Part shown: one piece after another, positions 21,149 to 33,936 of the stretch
How the letters are laid out: each line of letters starts with the position of its first letter
How positions within the stretch are numbered: the stretch's first letter is position 1
Source: Ornithodoros turicata
Taxonomy: Eukaryota; Arthropoda; Arachnida; Ixodida; Argasidae
Length of the DNA stretch: 64,000 nucleotides
Assembly: GCF_037126465.1 (NCBI RefSeq)
Contig: NW_026999460.1
Span: 186,001 to 250,000 of the forward strand
Direction of reading: 5' to 3'
Program-made: the position numbers and the translations under genes
Notes under the pieces: generated by a model
Database searches by the model: none
What the model was told of the DNA's origin: nothing
The model's input: only the letters and a program-made list of their open reading frames with translations

Positions 21149-24100
21149 CTAGTCCCGTTCAATCACATTTGGCAGTTCACACACGTAAGACTTTTCCTCT
21201 GAAGGAAAGCTGATGAAAAGCACTGGGTGAATACCTTGATCTACTTCAACTGCCTCAAGGTCTGCAAGTCGCGGCATCGAGGCTTCTCTTATGTGGTATG
21301 GGAAATTCACTGCTGCTGTTTCCGAAATAATAACATGTTTGCAAAACAGCACACACTTTTCGACATTGTTCACCACCAGCTTCAATATTCTCTGAATCCT
21401 GTAGAACTCACACCTGGATTTAATGACACTGCTGTCAGTTTTCTTTGCCCTTTGATAGAAGAACATGTGATATAGCTGTCGTTTTAGTACAAAGCGGAAA
21501 AACTCCGTTGCAGAACAGGGCACAAAACCATACAGGCGATGCAGAGCTTCTTCTTCTGCATGTGAAAAGTTACACATAAATTTGCCTGTTCCAAGCATGC
21601 ACATCCCTCCGATATACTCAAAGCTTTTGAGTGGCTCGTAACCCAATATGTTGTGGCACAGATCTTTTGCGGCTCGTGAAAGCGATGGATTAGACAATGC
21701 TATCTCAAGCTCCTGCGACATAGCCACACGCTCGATGACTTGGAGAGGGGCGCCTTTTGCTGCTGTCACAGTCTTGACCGGCGTACCATTCTCACCCTCA
21801 AATACGAAAGCGGAGTGTGCCCAGAGGGGTCCCAGGCACTCTGCTGTCTTCGTCAAGTGGAGGGGCTGGAGCATATTATATGTCATGCTTGTGTTCCCGT
21901 AGAAGTCCTTTGCACGGGAGACAAAATGTCTGAGCAAGCCATCTGGAAATGCAAACACTCATTGATTAATGCCTTTTTCGCACAAAGAGAGCAGAAGCCA
22001 TAACCACATAAGACTGCAGTTATGTGTGAGGTATGAACTGTGTAGCAAAAATAGCAATCATGATGACTTGTCTCAGGTACATGTAACGCTGACGACAAAA
22101 GCACCACATGACTTTGCAGAGATTGAAGATGACAATAACATATTGTATGAATGCACTGGCACATATTAAGCGCCTGACGATGATGGGCACACATAAGGAT
22201 CAGACTCTTAAGTTTTTTTTGTTTTTTTTTAATCCTATGTTTCCGAATTTGCACCTGCAAATTAAGGTTCACCTTTCTGGGGTAAAACATGATTTCTACC
22301 CGCAATGAGACTTACCTCTACTTCTAATACTTCTAAAGCTCCGGATAAACAGCATAACCAGACCAATACAAGACCAGGCATTTTTGTCCCATTGGCTCAA
22401 AGAAGGAATTGCTCTAATTTTGAAACTGCTTTTTTCAGCACAGATCAGAACAAGGAAAGCCAATTCTGGTTTGTAATATGCTACATCAGAAGGTGGAGTT
22501 TTATGATCGACTCATTAGCAGTTTTTGACAAAGTGAGATGGCAGCATACCAGGATCTGAATCCCTATGTGCTTTCTAATGACAAAACGCAGTTACACATT
22601 CTGTACAACATAATAATAAGGCAGCACATTCTGCAGTCTGAATAAATATAAGCAGTCTGTAGCGTACCAGCATGACGAAGAGATGCTTTCGTGAGCTCCA
22701 TGGAAATAAGGATATTAGTAGCCTCGACAAGGTTGCGAAGATGTCTCCACACATTGTTTGAAAGGAGGCCCAGCATGCAGGGCAGACTGTAAAAGAGCAG
22801 CCAATGCCGCCACTCGCTTGCTTTCCAATATGCCCTCTCATTCAATGAATGGGGTAGCCTTGTGAAGCAGTGGGGTGGAGTGATGGCTTCTAGACGGCTG
22901 TTGACAGCTTCAAGGGTTGTCCGGCTCCCTGTATATTACAAATGCAGTAACACGGTAAACCTTGTGGCAAGTGAGGATATTAGTGGTTAGGGCTGCAATA
23001 AGGTTATACTTACACAAGTTTAGCATCGATTCTGCAATTTGCCTGGTGACACCCAGTAGCACACAATGCATGTAATCTACTGTTTGCCCCCAGACTAAAT
23101 GAAAGCGTGCCCTATTGAAAAATCGCATATGTGATGTTGTGGGAATCTGGTGTGAGATCTCATATTACACGTCAATATAGGTTCTCATGTTCCATATGAA
23201 TATAGGACCTCATATCCCACATCAACATAGGACCTCATATCCCACATCTGTATAGAATCTCACATTAGTACAGGATCTCACACAATTATAAGATCCCATA
23301 CCATATGCGAGTGGCTTTGGGTTTTGCTGTCTTAGCACATAATATGACGATGACCTCAACAGTGTCACATATGTACTTAGTTTATTTTCATGTGTACTTA
23401 TATTTTAGTTCTCTTGTTCAGGTCGTTTAGCATAACTCTCATGTGAGCCTGAAAGGCACCTTTCCGAGTTGCTTGCAAACTAATTCGCTTCTCTCTCTCC
23501 TCGTGCGTCTTCTGTAGACCTCCTGGGACACTATCTTCAACAACTGTGAATGTTGCATATAATGCTATGATGTTTTGTAGCCGAATAGTTGGATCTCGAA
23601 TTTCTGCAGTACGGTCGACACTTTATGTACATACGCATGGCCATTGCGTTTCATAGGTAGGCAACATTGTGGATCCTCATCTTATAACTCTGTCATGTGT
23701 CTTGTTTATGTGTACCTTCTGCACCTGCATGATACTTAATATACCATGGTAGCAAATTGTGTGTTGAATTTCACTGTGCTGAGGCTTGTATGGAATAGTG
23801 TTGTGTACAATTCTAACAATATAGATATGTCTCTGGAAGAGCCTTACATTTTCTTGCAGTTCTTTCTATGCTGACACCAAATAGTTCAAATTATTATTAC
23901 CAATCAACAAAACGTTAAATAACAAAAATAAAAAACAAATATCAACGTACGTTGATATTGGAGGAAAACTTTGAATTCACTGTCATTTTCACAGGACCAT
24001 AAAGCTTAAAATCTAAAGTCACTGTAATTCGAAGTGTGTTTGATATTTTTTCTCAATATGCATTTTTAACTGCCATCCACTCAGTACTGGGGAAATATAG

Positions 24101-25577
24101 GGCTCCATATGAGTTCATTCTAGAAAATATGCTGCCACATATGGGGCCAATATAGGAAATTATGATCTGATAAGGGGCCAGTATAGTCGCCCACAAGGGT
24201 AATATGAGTACCCATAAAAGGCTGGTGTGGGAAGTATAGGGTCCCATAAAAGGCCGATGTGGGAATTATAGGGTCACGTAAAAGGCTGATGTGGGAATTA
24301 TAGGGTCTCATCAGTCTCATATCGATGCTCACATCAAATCGATATGGGACATGTGAGATCTTACATGTCTCATACAGATTCCTACATGTAATAATGTGGG
24401 ACTTTATTGTGATTTTTCAATAGGGTGGCAGGTTCAGGAGAGGTGAGGGACCTTTCACACCGTTTATTGGTTCCCCAACTTCCAATGCAAGGGCCATGTC
24501 CCGCTTCACACGCGTGTGTTCGCTCCATGTCCGTAGTAGCACTAAGGAACCTCATGCTGCCTGCAGTAATCAATATGAAACTTAAGATACCAAGTAAATC
24601 ACACAGTAAGATAAAATGTTACCTTCTAAGTGCTCTCCACGCACAATGCACCAAGTGCGAGGAAAAAAAAACAATTGAATGAGATCTAGTTCTGCATTAA
24701 GGCCCGTACAGGAGTGTCGACACAGCAACATATGCAAAATGCACGTGTTGCTAGCACCTCGAAGCCATGATGCCAAATAACTGGTGGGGAACGATTGACC
24801 TCTTCGACGAATTTAGTAAAAAAACAGTCATGTTCGGATGGGTCTTTCCAAACCACACACTGATTAGGATGCAATTCTTGAACCTCAAGTCAGTCGGAAG
24901 TTCGTTAATGATGAACTGTATTGGCCGGATAGAGGCCTTCGATGAATTCCAGAGTGCGCTCCCGTCAGTGTTGAAGCAGAAGGTGATGTCATTATCTGTC
25001 ATTACTCCATCACGCTTCAGCTTTTGGCAGAGATTTGCTGTAGTTATGTCGTCGATGGGTGCTGAAGAATCTAATGACTCTATCCTTCTGAGGTTGCCAC
25101 AGAGTGCAGCTTTGTTTCTTGATATAACAAACTTCACTTGGTCATGAAAGTTTAAGATGCTGAAGAAGCTACCAGACTCTCGGAGGGTGGACTGGTCACT
25201 GCTCATACCACAAGTTGAGCATGTTAAGCATAATGTTGCATCATCTTGTACAAGTAAGCATCTGCAGTCTGGACAGTAGTAATGATGATTAACAAACTTC
25301 CCTTCTTTTGGAGCCCAAAATTTTCTAAGCATGTACTTTGTCATTGGCAATACATCACTGCCAAAAAGCTGGTTTGCTAGTTTTAGCAAGTCATCGACAC
25401 ATGTCCACGTGAGGCTATGGCCAACAGCAAAGGACATTATGAGCGCAATTGCGTCAGCCTACTTCGTGGGGGAATTTGGAAGCGTTTCGCCACCAAACTC
25501 GCTCAAGCAGTCTTCCAGCAATACTGCTTCATCAAAGGCAGGCATTGTGTGGCTGGTGTCGATTTTTTCCACACTAG
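21149..25577 (-). pseudogene. CMC/EnSpm (Tnp2-like) transposase, four exons
   Basis: This is a transposase of the CMC (CACTA/EnSpm) superfamily, which cuts and pastes DNA with a DDE-type core. I infer exons on the minus strand at 25577-24623, 24560-23014, 22928-22668 and 21942-21149, each with matching AG/GT borders (for example GTAAGTATA after 23014, TTTCCAG before 21942). Joined, they read continuously through the conserved blocks ADAIALIMSFAVGHSLTW, a Cys pair region (YYCPDCRCLL...CSTCG), FNTDGSALWNSS, WFGKTHPNM, HHGFEVLATRAFCICCCVD, RGEHLEG, VKGPSPLLNLP, TVDYMHCVLLGV, and KASEWRHWLLFYSLP. The long last exon ends with a stop at 21149. Damage: in-frame stop at 25459-25461, frameshift in an A7 run at 24818-24824, another near 24510, and a 1.3-kb TIR element inside exon 2. 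The 3' half is intact. Confidence 0.85.
23110..24425. mobile_element. CCCTATTG-ended TIR element inside the transposase
   Basis: The 1316-bp element begins CCCTATTGAAAAATCGCA and ends with the inverse (TGTGATTTTTCAATAGGG). On the + strand it is flanked by TG at both sides (23108-23109 and 24426-24427), a 2-bp target duplication. Removing the element plus one TG joins the codons of VKGPSPLLNLP directly to RFHLVWGQTVDYMHC, exactly as in the transposase family. Both subterminal regions are packed with a degenerate unit around GGATCTCATAT-CCACAT (left) and GTGGGAATTATAGGGTC (right). There is no coding frame, so the element is non-autonomous. The central part (23330-24050) is AT-rich. Superfamily is not recognised; the 2-bp duplication would suit a CMC-type relative. 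Confidence 0.85.
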
Positions 25578-26033
25578 CTGTTCAATAATAATGTACGCTA
25601 GATATTCTATAGCATCAAAAGTACAGCGATATACAGACTCAATCTGTGGTGGGGATGAAACCAATATAACACATACTTACATTTCAAACTTCCTTGAAAA
25701 AGGGAGTTCAGGTCTGTCGGATTTGTCAGACTCGATACAAAGCCAGTAAGCACAGTGTGGAATGACTGGTTCATCTTTCGAAAGCAGAGGTGCAGCCCCC
25801 ACGACCTTTCGTCATATCAATGCTTCAGAGCGGCATAGCCTAGTCAGGAGCCATCAGATGAGTCACATAAAGTATAACCGGGTTCATGAAGCGGAAGGTT
25901 CTGTGGGATACGTAAGAAAGCATACGTGTTACAGAACAGCTACGAGAATTATCGGATGCACTTGCATGGTTTTGAGTGCGTAGACTTAGAACTGAAAAAT
26001 AAATGTGCTAACCTTGTTGAAACTGATTTTCCG

Positions 26034-26235
26034 TCAGTACCACACGGCAGCACACTTGGTTTCGGTTTCTTTAGATGAAGGTTCAAAGAATTCAACTTCA
26101 GCATTTTGCAGTACATCATCAGGTCCCGATGCTCCTTTGATATGCAGCAGACAGAATTTCGCTGAGACGAGTGGCTGCCGTGGCGGTTCGTTCCTACGCA
26201 GCAGATCAAGAACAGCACGCCGCAATGATAGGTGA
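26034..26235 (-). pseudogene. Possible upstream exon of the CMC transposase
   Basis: A GC-richer frame reads LLRRNEPPRQPLVSAKFCLL followed by HIKGASGPDDVLQNAEVEFF and EPSSKETE, in the same orientation as the transposase and about 460 bp upstream of its first recognised exon. A donor-like AG|GTTAGC lies just after it (about 26012) in another frame. It may be the 5' exon of the element or unrelated. No conserved motif was recognised. Confidence 0.3.
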
Positions 26236-27382
26236 AACGTTCATAATATGGCGAACAACTCCAATACCAGATACAACGACCCGAAAAAGGCAGGATGAGC
26301 CGGTAATCACACAAGTTCGCAAGCTTGTCATATGGCAGCCATTACAGCTGACCGGATACGGAACCATATGGAACGTAAGACAACAGAACACAGATTGAAA
26401 CAGCAATCGTAGAACCTACTGCATGTGTTAAATGCACGGTATATATTTCTTTTTGAGACTCTGTAACAAAAACATATTAATATATAAATGCCATTTCATA
26501 AAGGAAATTGACAGTGTATTGTGTGGCCATGTGACGCGTTTGAGCCAATGGTGGGTGTTGCCAGTGGCCCCATGTTGACGTCATTTTGATGTTGTGCCGG
26601 GGTGGATATTCTATATAAACGTATGTTTTCGCGGTTTGACGCTAGCCGTGCTGCACTCGGATGAAGTCGAATGTTTAAAATTCGAGTTTAGAGAAACCGT
26701 GGGGTTTGAATGCGTGAATTTTCGCATGGAGAGTCCTTGTTGGGTGCTCTATCGACTGCAAGTACGAAAGAGCTCCCACAAATTCTGGTCAGAGTCCCTT
26801 TAACACGGAAGCACGAGGCCAGTGGCAATGCCGGTGCTACGAAGCTGATTCCGCTCTGGCTGCCTTGCGCTCAATGTCCACCTTACGACAAGAGATCAGT
26901 GCGATACACAGGGCAAAGTACGTCACAGAGCAGATAACAATATATAGAACAACCATCTGCAGTATTGAAGACACGAACTACCCTTGTTGTGTGAAAGAGT
27001 GCACAGCAACCGGTCTGAACCCTTTGCAGAACCTGTCTTGTGGCGTTGGCTTGCCTGCAGGCCACGTGCTCTTGTGTTGCTCTTAAATGTTCACAGGTTT
27101 GTACATTCCCAACAAAAATAATACCAAAACCCCCAGTCCCTGTATCGCCGTTGCGCTCCTTGTTTGTGGATCACCACCACCTTTGTTCACCTTGCGTTTA
27201 TTAGAACGAACTATTTATCAGCATTCGTAATGATGTGTGTACCTTATACTTTTTGTGTAGGCACTAATCAAGATGGCAGAGCAATGCAAGCTATATAACC
27301 GATACACCATCGTCGAATGGTGTTATTATTCATATACAAACCACCAAGGCTTGTAACATGGTTTACTTTACTTTAATTTTTA
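26236..27382. other. Unassigned stretch
   Basis: No gene recognised. A TCAGAGTCCCTTTAA motif near 26788 resembles piggyBac-like MITE ends with TTAA targets, but no partner end was found. Confidence 0.35.
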
Positions 27383-27650
27383 TACTTTAAAAGCGATAAA
27401 AACCCCAGTGCGGGCAACAAATCAAAGGACGACAGAACACACAGCACAGACCGACGAAGAAGGATTTATTATTGTCAAAACCTGCTTCTTAAATACCCTG
27501 AGCCGACAACGCCCTCTTCCATTTGCTCAGGATATTTAAGAAGCAGGTTTTGATAATACATCCTTGTTCGTCAGTCTGTGCTCTGCGTTGTGTCGTCACT
27601 TCATTTGTTTCCCGGCAGTGGGGTTTTCACCGCTTTTAAAGTATGAAATA
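27383..27650. repeat. Long hairpin, arms about 120 bp
   Basis: The left arm (27383-27505) and right arm (27520-27650) are inverse copies: AAAGCG-TAAAAACCCCA, GACGACA-AACACA-AGCACAGAC and CAAAACCTGCTTCTTAAATA in one arm are answered in the other, around a short GC-rich centre (CCGACAACGCC). The arms differ at a handful of bases. It looks like a self-complementary MITE or the joined ends of a larger element. Confidence 0.85.
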
Positions 27651-29505
27651 CCGAACAGCCCATTATACTTTCCCGCGCATTTCTGTTCTGAATTCCATCG
27701 AGAGGGCGATTGACGATGACGATTCCTATTTTTCTCCTGTTGTTCAGGTGAATCGCTAACTGAAAGTGAGGTAAGTAACGCTGCACGAAACTGTTTTCAC
27801 TGTTTTGCTCGCAATTATTGTAATTTGAATAGTTGCAGTTGACGCTCGGCGGAGGGTAAGTTGGCTGGATACTTTCTGAAACAAGTTCCCCATGATCATT
27901 GGGAACTGTTATATTTGTCTTTCGGTGCTCTGGTCGTTATACTTACGAGTATTTCCGGTATCCGCCGGCAGTATATGGTGAGTTCTCATGAGCAGAAATA
28001 ATGCTTTCTTGCAGCGGTAAACGAGATCTGGTCTGGGTAATGTTGACATTTTGCTCGTAATCATTGAAAATTTGTAGTTCGAAAATTTGCAGCACCTGCT
28101 CAGGAGAACGGTGTGTTTGCATGAGTGTAACTGATATCTTTTTGCAGTGATGATTTCATTCAGACATTGATGCGTCATGTAACTGAACGAGACTTTAATT
28201 TCAGAAGCCTTCCAACAAAGGGCTCGCAAGTGTGACACCGGAGAACCCGTTACCAGTTACGGAAACTGTTTTAAGCTTCACGGCTGCCCAGCGACACCAG
28301 ATGTGTTGCAGACATTGCGATTAGACATTCAATGTGTTTGTGTTGTGTGCTCTCAGGGAACAATCTCGGACTTGCACACGTGTGTTGTATATGTATGTTG
28401 CATAACATTGGATACCACATCCAAGGTATCTGTTGTTCGTGTTTGCTGAATAAAATAGCATAACATTCACGACTGTTTCGTTTGTTCGATGTGTCAGCGT
28501 TTGGCTATTTTGGAGAGACAGCTGGTCCTACGATAGTCGTTCTGACGTGAAATATGCTACTTGTCTGCAAAAGCATGGGCGGGCAACACCTGGCAAGCAC
28601 GAATGCTTATCAGGATCTTGCCTGTCTGCTTTTTTTAGGCTCTCAGCATTCCGTGAGAATGGTAACGTACCTAATATGTACCGCATACCAGAAACGGTGC
28701 ATTGTACCGGTTGCTGAACCATGTTCACTGTACCTGTTAAAAAAATGCGGTACATTTTTTTTAAAAATGTACCGCTTTTTTATTCGGTACACAAGCGTTA
28801 CCGGGTTAAGAGTGTACACAAACGGAGCTAGTATTCAGGCACCTGTCTGTCCTCTTCTCCGTTTGCGCCGACACGCTTTTTTCATCTCCGTCGCTTGGAG
28901 GTGACGCCGTTGAAGCTGATGCATCTCTGTGATGGTCTACAGTAAGGAAGCGTGTTTCTTGCGCAAACAGCCGTGACATTCCATCCAGTTAAGGCTGAAT
29001 CACTTCTTCAGTGAGCCCATGGAAAATTTTCATTCGCACACACCGCGGGAACAACGCCGAACACCCTTGCGAGATGCATAACAGAGTGTTCTTTGTGCCC
29101 TTCTGTATTTATTGGTACTTTTTTTAATGCATAAAGATGATCCAGTGATTTGTAACGAATTTGTCGCATTTTTAATACATGGCGGTCTACGGGAACCGGG
29201 GAAAGGTTGCTTCTCTGAACGCTCACGCCCTTGTTATCCGCTAGAAAATGGTATTACTTGATGAAGTTGTATCTAAGGAACCTAAAGAATCCAAGAAACT
29301 GTTTCAGTGTAATGTGCTTCTTGAGTGGTGTGCGAAATTCCACGAAGTGTATTGCCGTCTGCTAGCGTGCTCCGCACTGTGGCGCCAACACCGTTCACCT
29401 CGATTGGAGCGGGTGGTCCTCAACTGATATTTTCTCCGCGTTCATTCTCTCATTTCTCCATCGTGGCGAACAGGGTTGTGCAATATCGCGCAGGCATGGA
29501 TACTT
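27651..29505. other. Unassigned stretch
   Basis: No gene supported. 28742-28785 holds a short palindrome (AAAATGCGGTACATTTTT / AAAAATGTACCGC) inside repeated GGTACC-like motifs (28660-28810), perhaps a small MITE. Frames of 60-116 codons show no motif. Confidence 0.35.
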
Positions 29506-29509
29506 TGGT

Positions 29510-30335
29510 TTAGAGCACTGCACGAGCCCGGGCTTACCCGAAAGCCCGAGTCCGGCCCGGCCTTGGCGTTTTTTAGGGGGGCCTGGACCGGACTCGGGTT
29601 TCAGCCACCGGGCCCGGGGCGGGAACGAGCTTGACAACGCCTGCCATGGTCGGGCATGTACGCGAACACATTTCACGAGACTGGACAGCTGAATTTTCAC
29701 GTTACTTTTTTCCCCATTGGGTATGAAATATCAAGTATTCTCCTCTGAGAACTATCACATTTTTACATGTGATCATGCTTATTTCGTGAATGGGTCTGGA
29801 TTTCACGCATACACACGCACTGGGGGGATATTGGTGTTGCGGGCGCGCTGAGGGTCCTTTTGGAACATCAGTAAGGTTAGCTGCTGGGACATATTTCGTT
29901 CTCATGCGGGTCCGGCATGAGGGTCAGTGAGGTTAAGTGTTCTAACATATTTAGGTTAGGCGTTCTGACATATATTTCGTTCGCATGAGAGTTCGAGAAA
30001 CGGGAACTAACACCGGAGCATGTGTAATAGAGCGGCGATGACTTTCTCTTGAACCGCAATGTACGTACGCCCACGCGCCGCTGCGCGCTGCGTTCCCAAG
30101 CAAGCAAGCACCAAGCACAGTGCGGCTTGCCGGCAGAGAAACACAGCCGCTGCTGCGTTTGAGTGTACCTCCTGACTCTCCACCAATTAGATGCGTCCTT
30201 TTCCTTGCTGCGCTGTGCTCTTTATTAAATGTAAATACGCCTCCGAACCTCGAGAACAGATAGAGCAGAGGGGGGCTGGGACCGGGCCTGAGCATGGAAA
30301 GAGTCGGGTGCGGGCTGGGCCCCGGCTGGAAATTT
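29510..30335. other. GC-rich CCGGGC-repeat patches and flank
   Basis: 29520-29630 and 30265-30330 are rich in GCCCGGGC/GGGCCCGG units in the style of a MITE with degenerate subterminal repeats; they may be the two ends of one 0.8-kb element. TIR borders are not clear. No gene. Confidence 0.35.
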
Positions 30336-30540
30336 AGAAGACGTCGGGCAGAAGCTCCGCCTTCTTCGGGACTGGCGGAGCTGGCGGGACTGGCGGGAAG
30401 GCGGAGCTTCCGCCGAAACGTAGGCTTCCCCAGACCATTAGTTTAAATGCCAGCTTAATAAACAACTTCCCCTACTCCCTACTTCAGTCTCTGGTGTCTT
30501 TTCTCCCCTATCTATATTCAACATCCTGGCCGTTCGAACC
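30335..30540 (+). mobile_element. Possible LTR end plus primer-binding site
   Basis: An AATAAA signal (30457) is followed about 55 bp later by TATTCAACA and then TCCTGGCCGTTCGAACC (from about 30523). That last stretch is what a tRNA primer-binding site looks like: its complement carries GGTTCGAA, the T-loop core, plus an acceptor stem. This would make 30335-30522 the R/U5 part of an LTR. The internal region is missing; a (TA)n microsatellite starts at 30552. Upstream lies a GGCGGAGC/GCTCCGCC stem-loop (30345-30410). Confidence 0.35.
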
Positions 30541-30693
30541 TAAATTTTGTAGTATATATATATATATATATATGGGGGGGGAGGATTCCAGCGTAATGAT
30601 CGCAAAAATTCTTGAAGTTACCGGCGTCTATCTAAGCAGCATAGTTGAATACTTTTGAAACTATGAGCTTGAGCTTTTCGAGGTACTTGAAAC

Positions 30694-31631
30694 CAGGGAA
30701 GGGTAACCAATGGTAACGGAAACAGAAACGGTATGCATAATGTAAAAATGCATCATCTTCACCAGCTGGCTTGCTTCCTAGCCATTTTTTCATTGAAACG
30801 GTATATTACCGAAACTGATGATGTTAACGATAACGGGAACGGAAACGCTTACTATGGTCCCCCACTACCGGAAACAGAAACGGAAACGAAAATTATCGTC
30901 CGGTATTGAATTCGAGTAATGGCTATTCGCGTTGTGCGATTACAGTTGATTAACTTTTCATTTCATCTTGGTATTTTGATGACTCCATTCCCAGTAATTC
31001 TCTAAATATTACATGAGAACATGGAAACAAAGCACAATATTGGATCCCGATGGTGCATTCCTCGCTTACCTACTCGTCCCAGTCGTCACAGCTCAATGAC
31101 ATCAACACATGAAACTTATGCAATATAGACTACACGATGCTCCACCGTAGCACGAGGGTGACAGTCTACGATTTATTTTTCTTCACTGTTTTTTTTTTAA
31201 TTTAACCGTGGCTATGGCAGTAGTGTTGACTACTGAGAGCGTCCGCCTATGAATGCGACATTGAATAAAGGGTACGCCCATCTGGGGTTGCTGGGCTCAG
31301 AGTGACTGAAAACTGAAGACTGACTGAAGACATGTTCCTACATTTCTTTAAAAAAATCTTTCAATCTGTTCGCATCCCAACGACGGAAAATTACTTCTGT
31401 AGTGTGTGCGCGTGACACCGAAGCAGTACTTGGGCAAAACAGGGCGCAGACAGAGCCGAACGGGCTGTTGTCCCGCAGCACTGTAACAGCCGTTCCATTA
31501 CAGGAAACGGTAACAGAAACGTAACAGAAACGAAATTCAAAAGCTGGTACCAGAAACGGATAACGGAAACGAAAATATGGCAGTAACGAAAATCGAAACG
31601 GTAATGAAAATATGTCCATTACCCTTCCCTG
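30694..31631. mobile_element. Non-autonomous hAT element
   Basis: Termini CAGGGAAGGGTAA (30694) and TTACCCTTCCCTG (ending 31631) are flanked by 8-bp duplications CTTGAAAC (30686-30693) and CTTGAAAT (31632-31639), the hAT signature (CAGGG ends, 8-bp target site). Both subterminal regions carry many GGAAACG / GTAACGGAAAC units. At 938 bp it has no transposase. A 115-codon minus frame (31338-31685) crosses the right end and is not supported. Confidence 0.9.
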
Positions 31632-31639
31632 CTTGAAAT

Positions 31640-33936
31640 CTCGTGAGTCGGCCTCACAGCTCGTGACACCCATATGTAAACTCATTATTAAACGTTCAAA
31701 TATTCTGTATCTTCATCTCTCATCTCGCTGTGTCCACAAGGATGAGATTGTGGGCGTACCAAAAATCAGCGGAGGAGGAGTTTTTTTTTTTATAGAGCCC
31801 CCCCCCCCCTACCTTGGAGGTCTGGCTACGCCACTGATTTTGACAACCTGCTGACAAATGCCGACGCCCCTATGACAGCCGCGTCGTACGAGGGTAACCT
31901 TCAAGTATTAACATATCGAAAGATAATGCAAAAGGTGCTGGAACAGTAGCATGTCAACGTATGTGAGCATCAAAATATGTTACATACCGTTGCACACAGC
32001 GCGGGTGGCAACACACTGACTGCACGATCCTCCCATCAATGGCCGTAGTGCCTGGGAGCAGGAGTAAAAACATGCAAAGTGGCGTTGAAAAACGGGAATG
32101 CTTGACAAACCGACTGCTGACCTTAGACACGGATAAAATCCCCGAAATCAAGCACGAATGACGCCGACTGCTTGTCAGAGACCACGCACATCCTAAACGC
32201 CCCAACATTTCGTGAGAGACTGATTAATCCGTTGACCGTTGCTGGTGCTCCCGGCGGTTGCGAAGAACGCCTCCACATACATTCACTGAATCTTGTACGG
32301 AATGCATTAAAAATAGCTTACATTAAGAGGCGTAATACCAATGTACCATGGCACATGTACTTTTGAGGATAATATGTTCAGAAACATTTGAAATCGCACG
32401 AGCTAATATGCGGTGCACTACGGAAACGTGTTACGACGCGCCCTCTTGGCGATATCGGGGTCGACGGTCTGTTCGTCTCCTCAGTCGATTCGTTCGGAAT
32501 AAATTTTAATTTCAAATTTTCATTCAAATTTCACTTGCAATATTTTCGATACGGTTCGTGTCTTATAATTTTATTTGTTTGAATTGGTTAGAATTAGTTC
32601 ATCCTTAACACGAACGTACAGCGTTCTTCCTAATCATAAATTATTTATTATTGATTACTAATTTGAGAGTTATGATGTACCGTTGGTAACCATTACGCTC
32701 GTTCCATCAGCAATTGACTTCTCAATTATTGTAGTGGCGGTAATGCAACATGTTGGATCCCATTATATCAATTGGAAAGCACTTCTCATTGATACGCATT
32801 AGGCCAGTTCCTCATTCATTATATTGGCGCAGCCTGTAATACACAACAAATCGGATCTCATTAAATCAATTGGAAACCAACATTTCTCATTGACGCACAC
32901 TAAACCAATTCGTTGAATTGGTTCCTTCCTTCGTTGATGCGGTCCTCACCACACAACACGGCGGAGCCGGGTTTCGCGAAGGCAGCTTCTCTGCTGAACT
33001 TCCAATTCAGTCAATGCAGTGTAATGTTCAATTCAGTGTAATGTATAGCATTGCAAAAAAAGGAAAGAATGACTTAATCTCAACGCTGCATCAGCATAAT
33101 TTATCTCACAATAAAGTTGTTGTTCTCAGCTCCTCCACAAGCATTCGGGTAGCACTGGAATGGACGATTCTTTCTTTGTTTTTCTTGCTTCAAGTTATTT
33201 TGTCCTCGCATGTAGCTGTTAGATGCACGAAGATATCAGTCGAAATCATTAAGTCATTCCCAATTTTCTTTACTTCTTGAGCATGGATGAAGAACACACT
33301 GTTCTGGAAGATCGTATTTGTCACAGGCATTACACAGGATTTAGTGTACAAACCGAGTCTCTCGGCAAAATTGTCGTGCGCACACATCCATATCGTGCAC
33401 ACACTTTGGTGCCGTTTCATGGATGGATGGGGCTTGGATCAGCTGCATCTCGTCCTTACAGAACGTCAAAACTGCACCTGAAGTTGGCCACGACATCCGC
33501 AAACACCGCCTTCCTACAACAGACACACAGTTCACAAGCAGCGAGACAAAAGGAAACTGGGAAGTGGTTTCATGGCGCTTATGTTATGAACAGACAGTAC
33601 TGCTTGTATATAGTGCCGGTTTCTAACACAGGCACAGAAATAGCGTCAGTTCTTCCGTTTACTGATCTTGATTCTTAGTTTCCGAATTGTGTTGTGTCGA
33701 AAAATTGTAAGCGCAGTATTAGTATTTTAGTAATACACCTACCACTTGCGCTTGATTCTGTCGAGCTGCCGCGCGTGCCTGTAATACAGATGAAAACCAA
33801 TCATATCTACCACTTTCCACAAAAGGAGACGAAAGTCACAGGTTCAGTAATAGGGAAAGTTTGATGATGACTCGCCAATCACTTTCATATGAATGACATC
33901 ACGTTCTTTTATATTAATGATAGGTCAGGGGATACG
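31640..33936. other. Unassigned stretch with a 117-bp direct repeat
   Basis: No gene recognised. TCTGGCTACGCCACTG at about 31820, after poly-T and poly-C runs, resembles one end of a hAT-like element. At 32750-32920, GGATC-CATTA-ATCAATTGGAAA-C and CTCATTGA-ACGCA occur twice about 117 bp apart. The 133-codon frame at 33277-33678 (+) has no motif. Confidence 0.4.

Noticed and set aside
21227..21475. Plus-strand frame of 82 codons and its neighbours over 21.6-22.0 kb
   Set aside because: They are antisense to the well-supported last exon of the CMC transposase.
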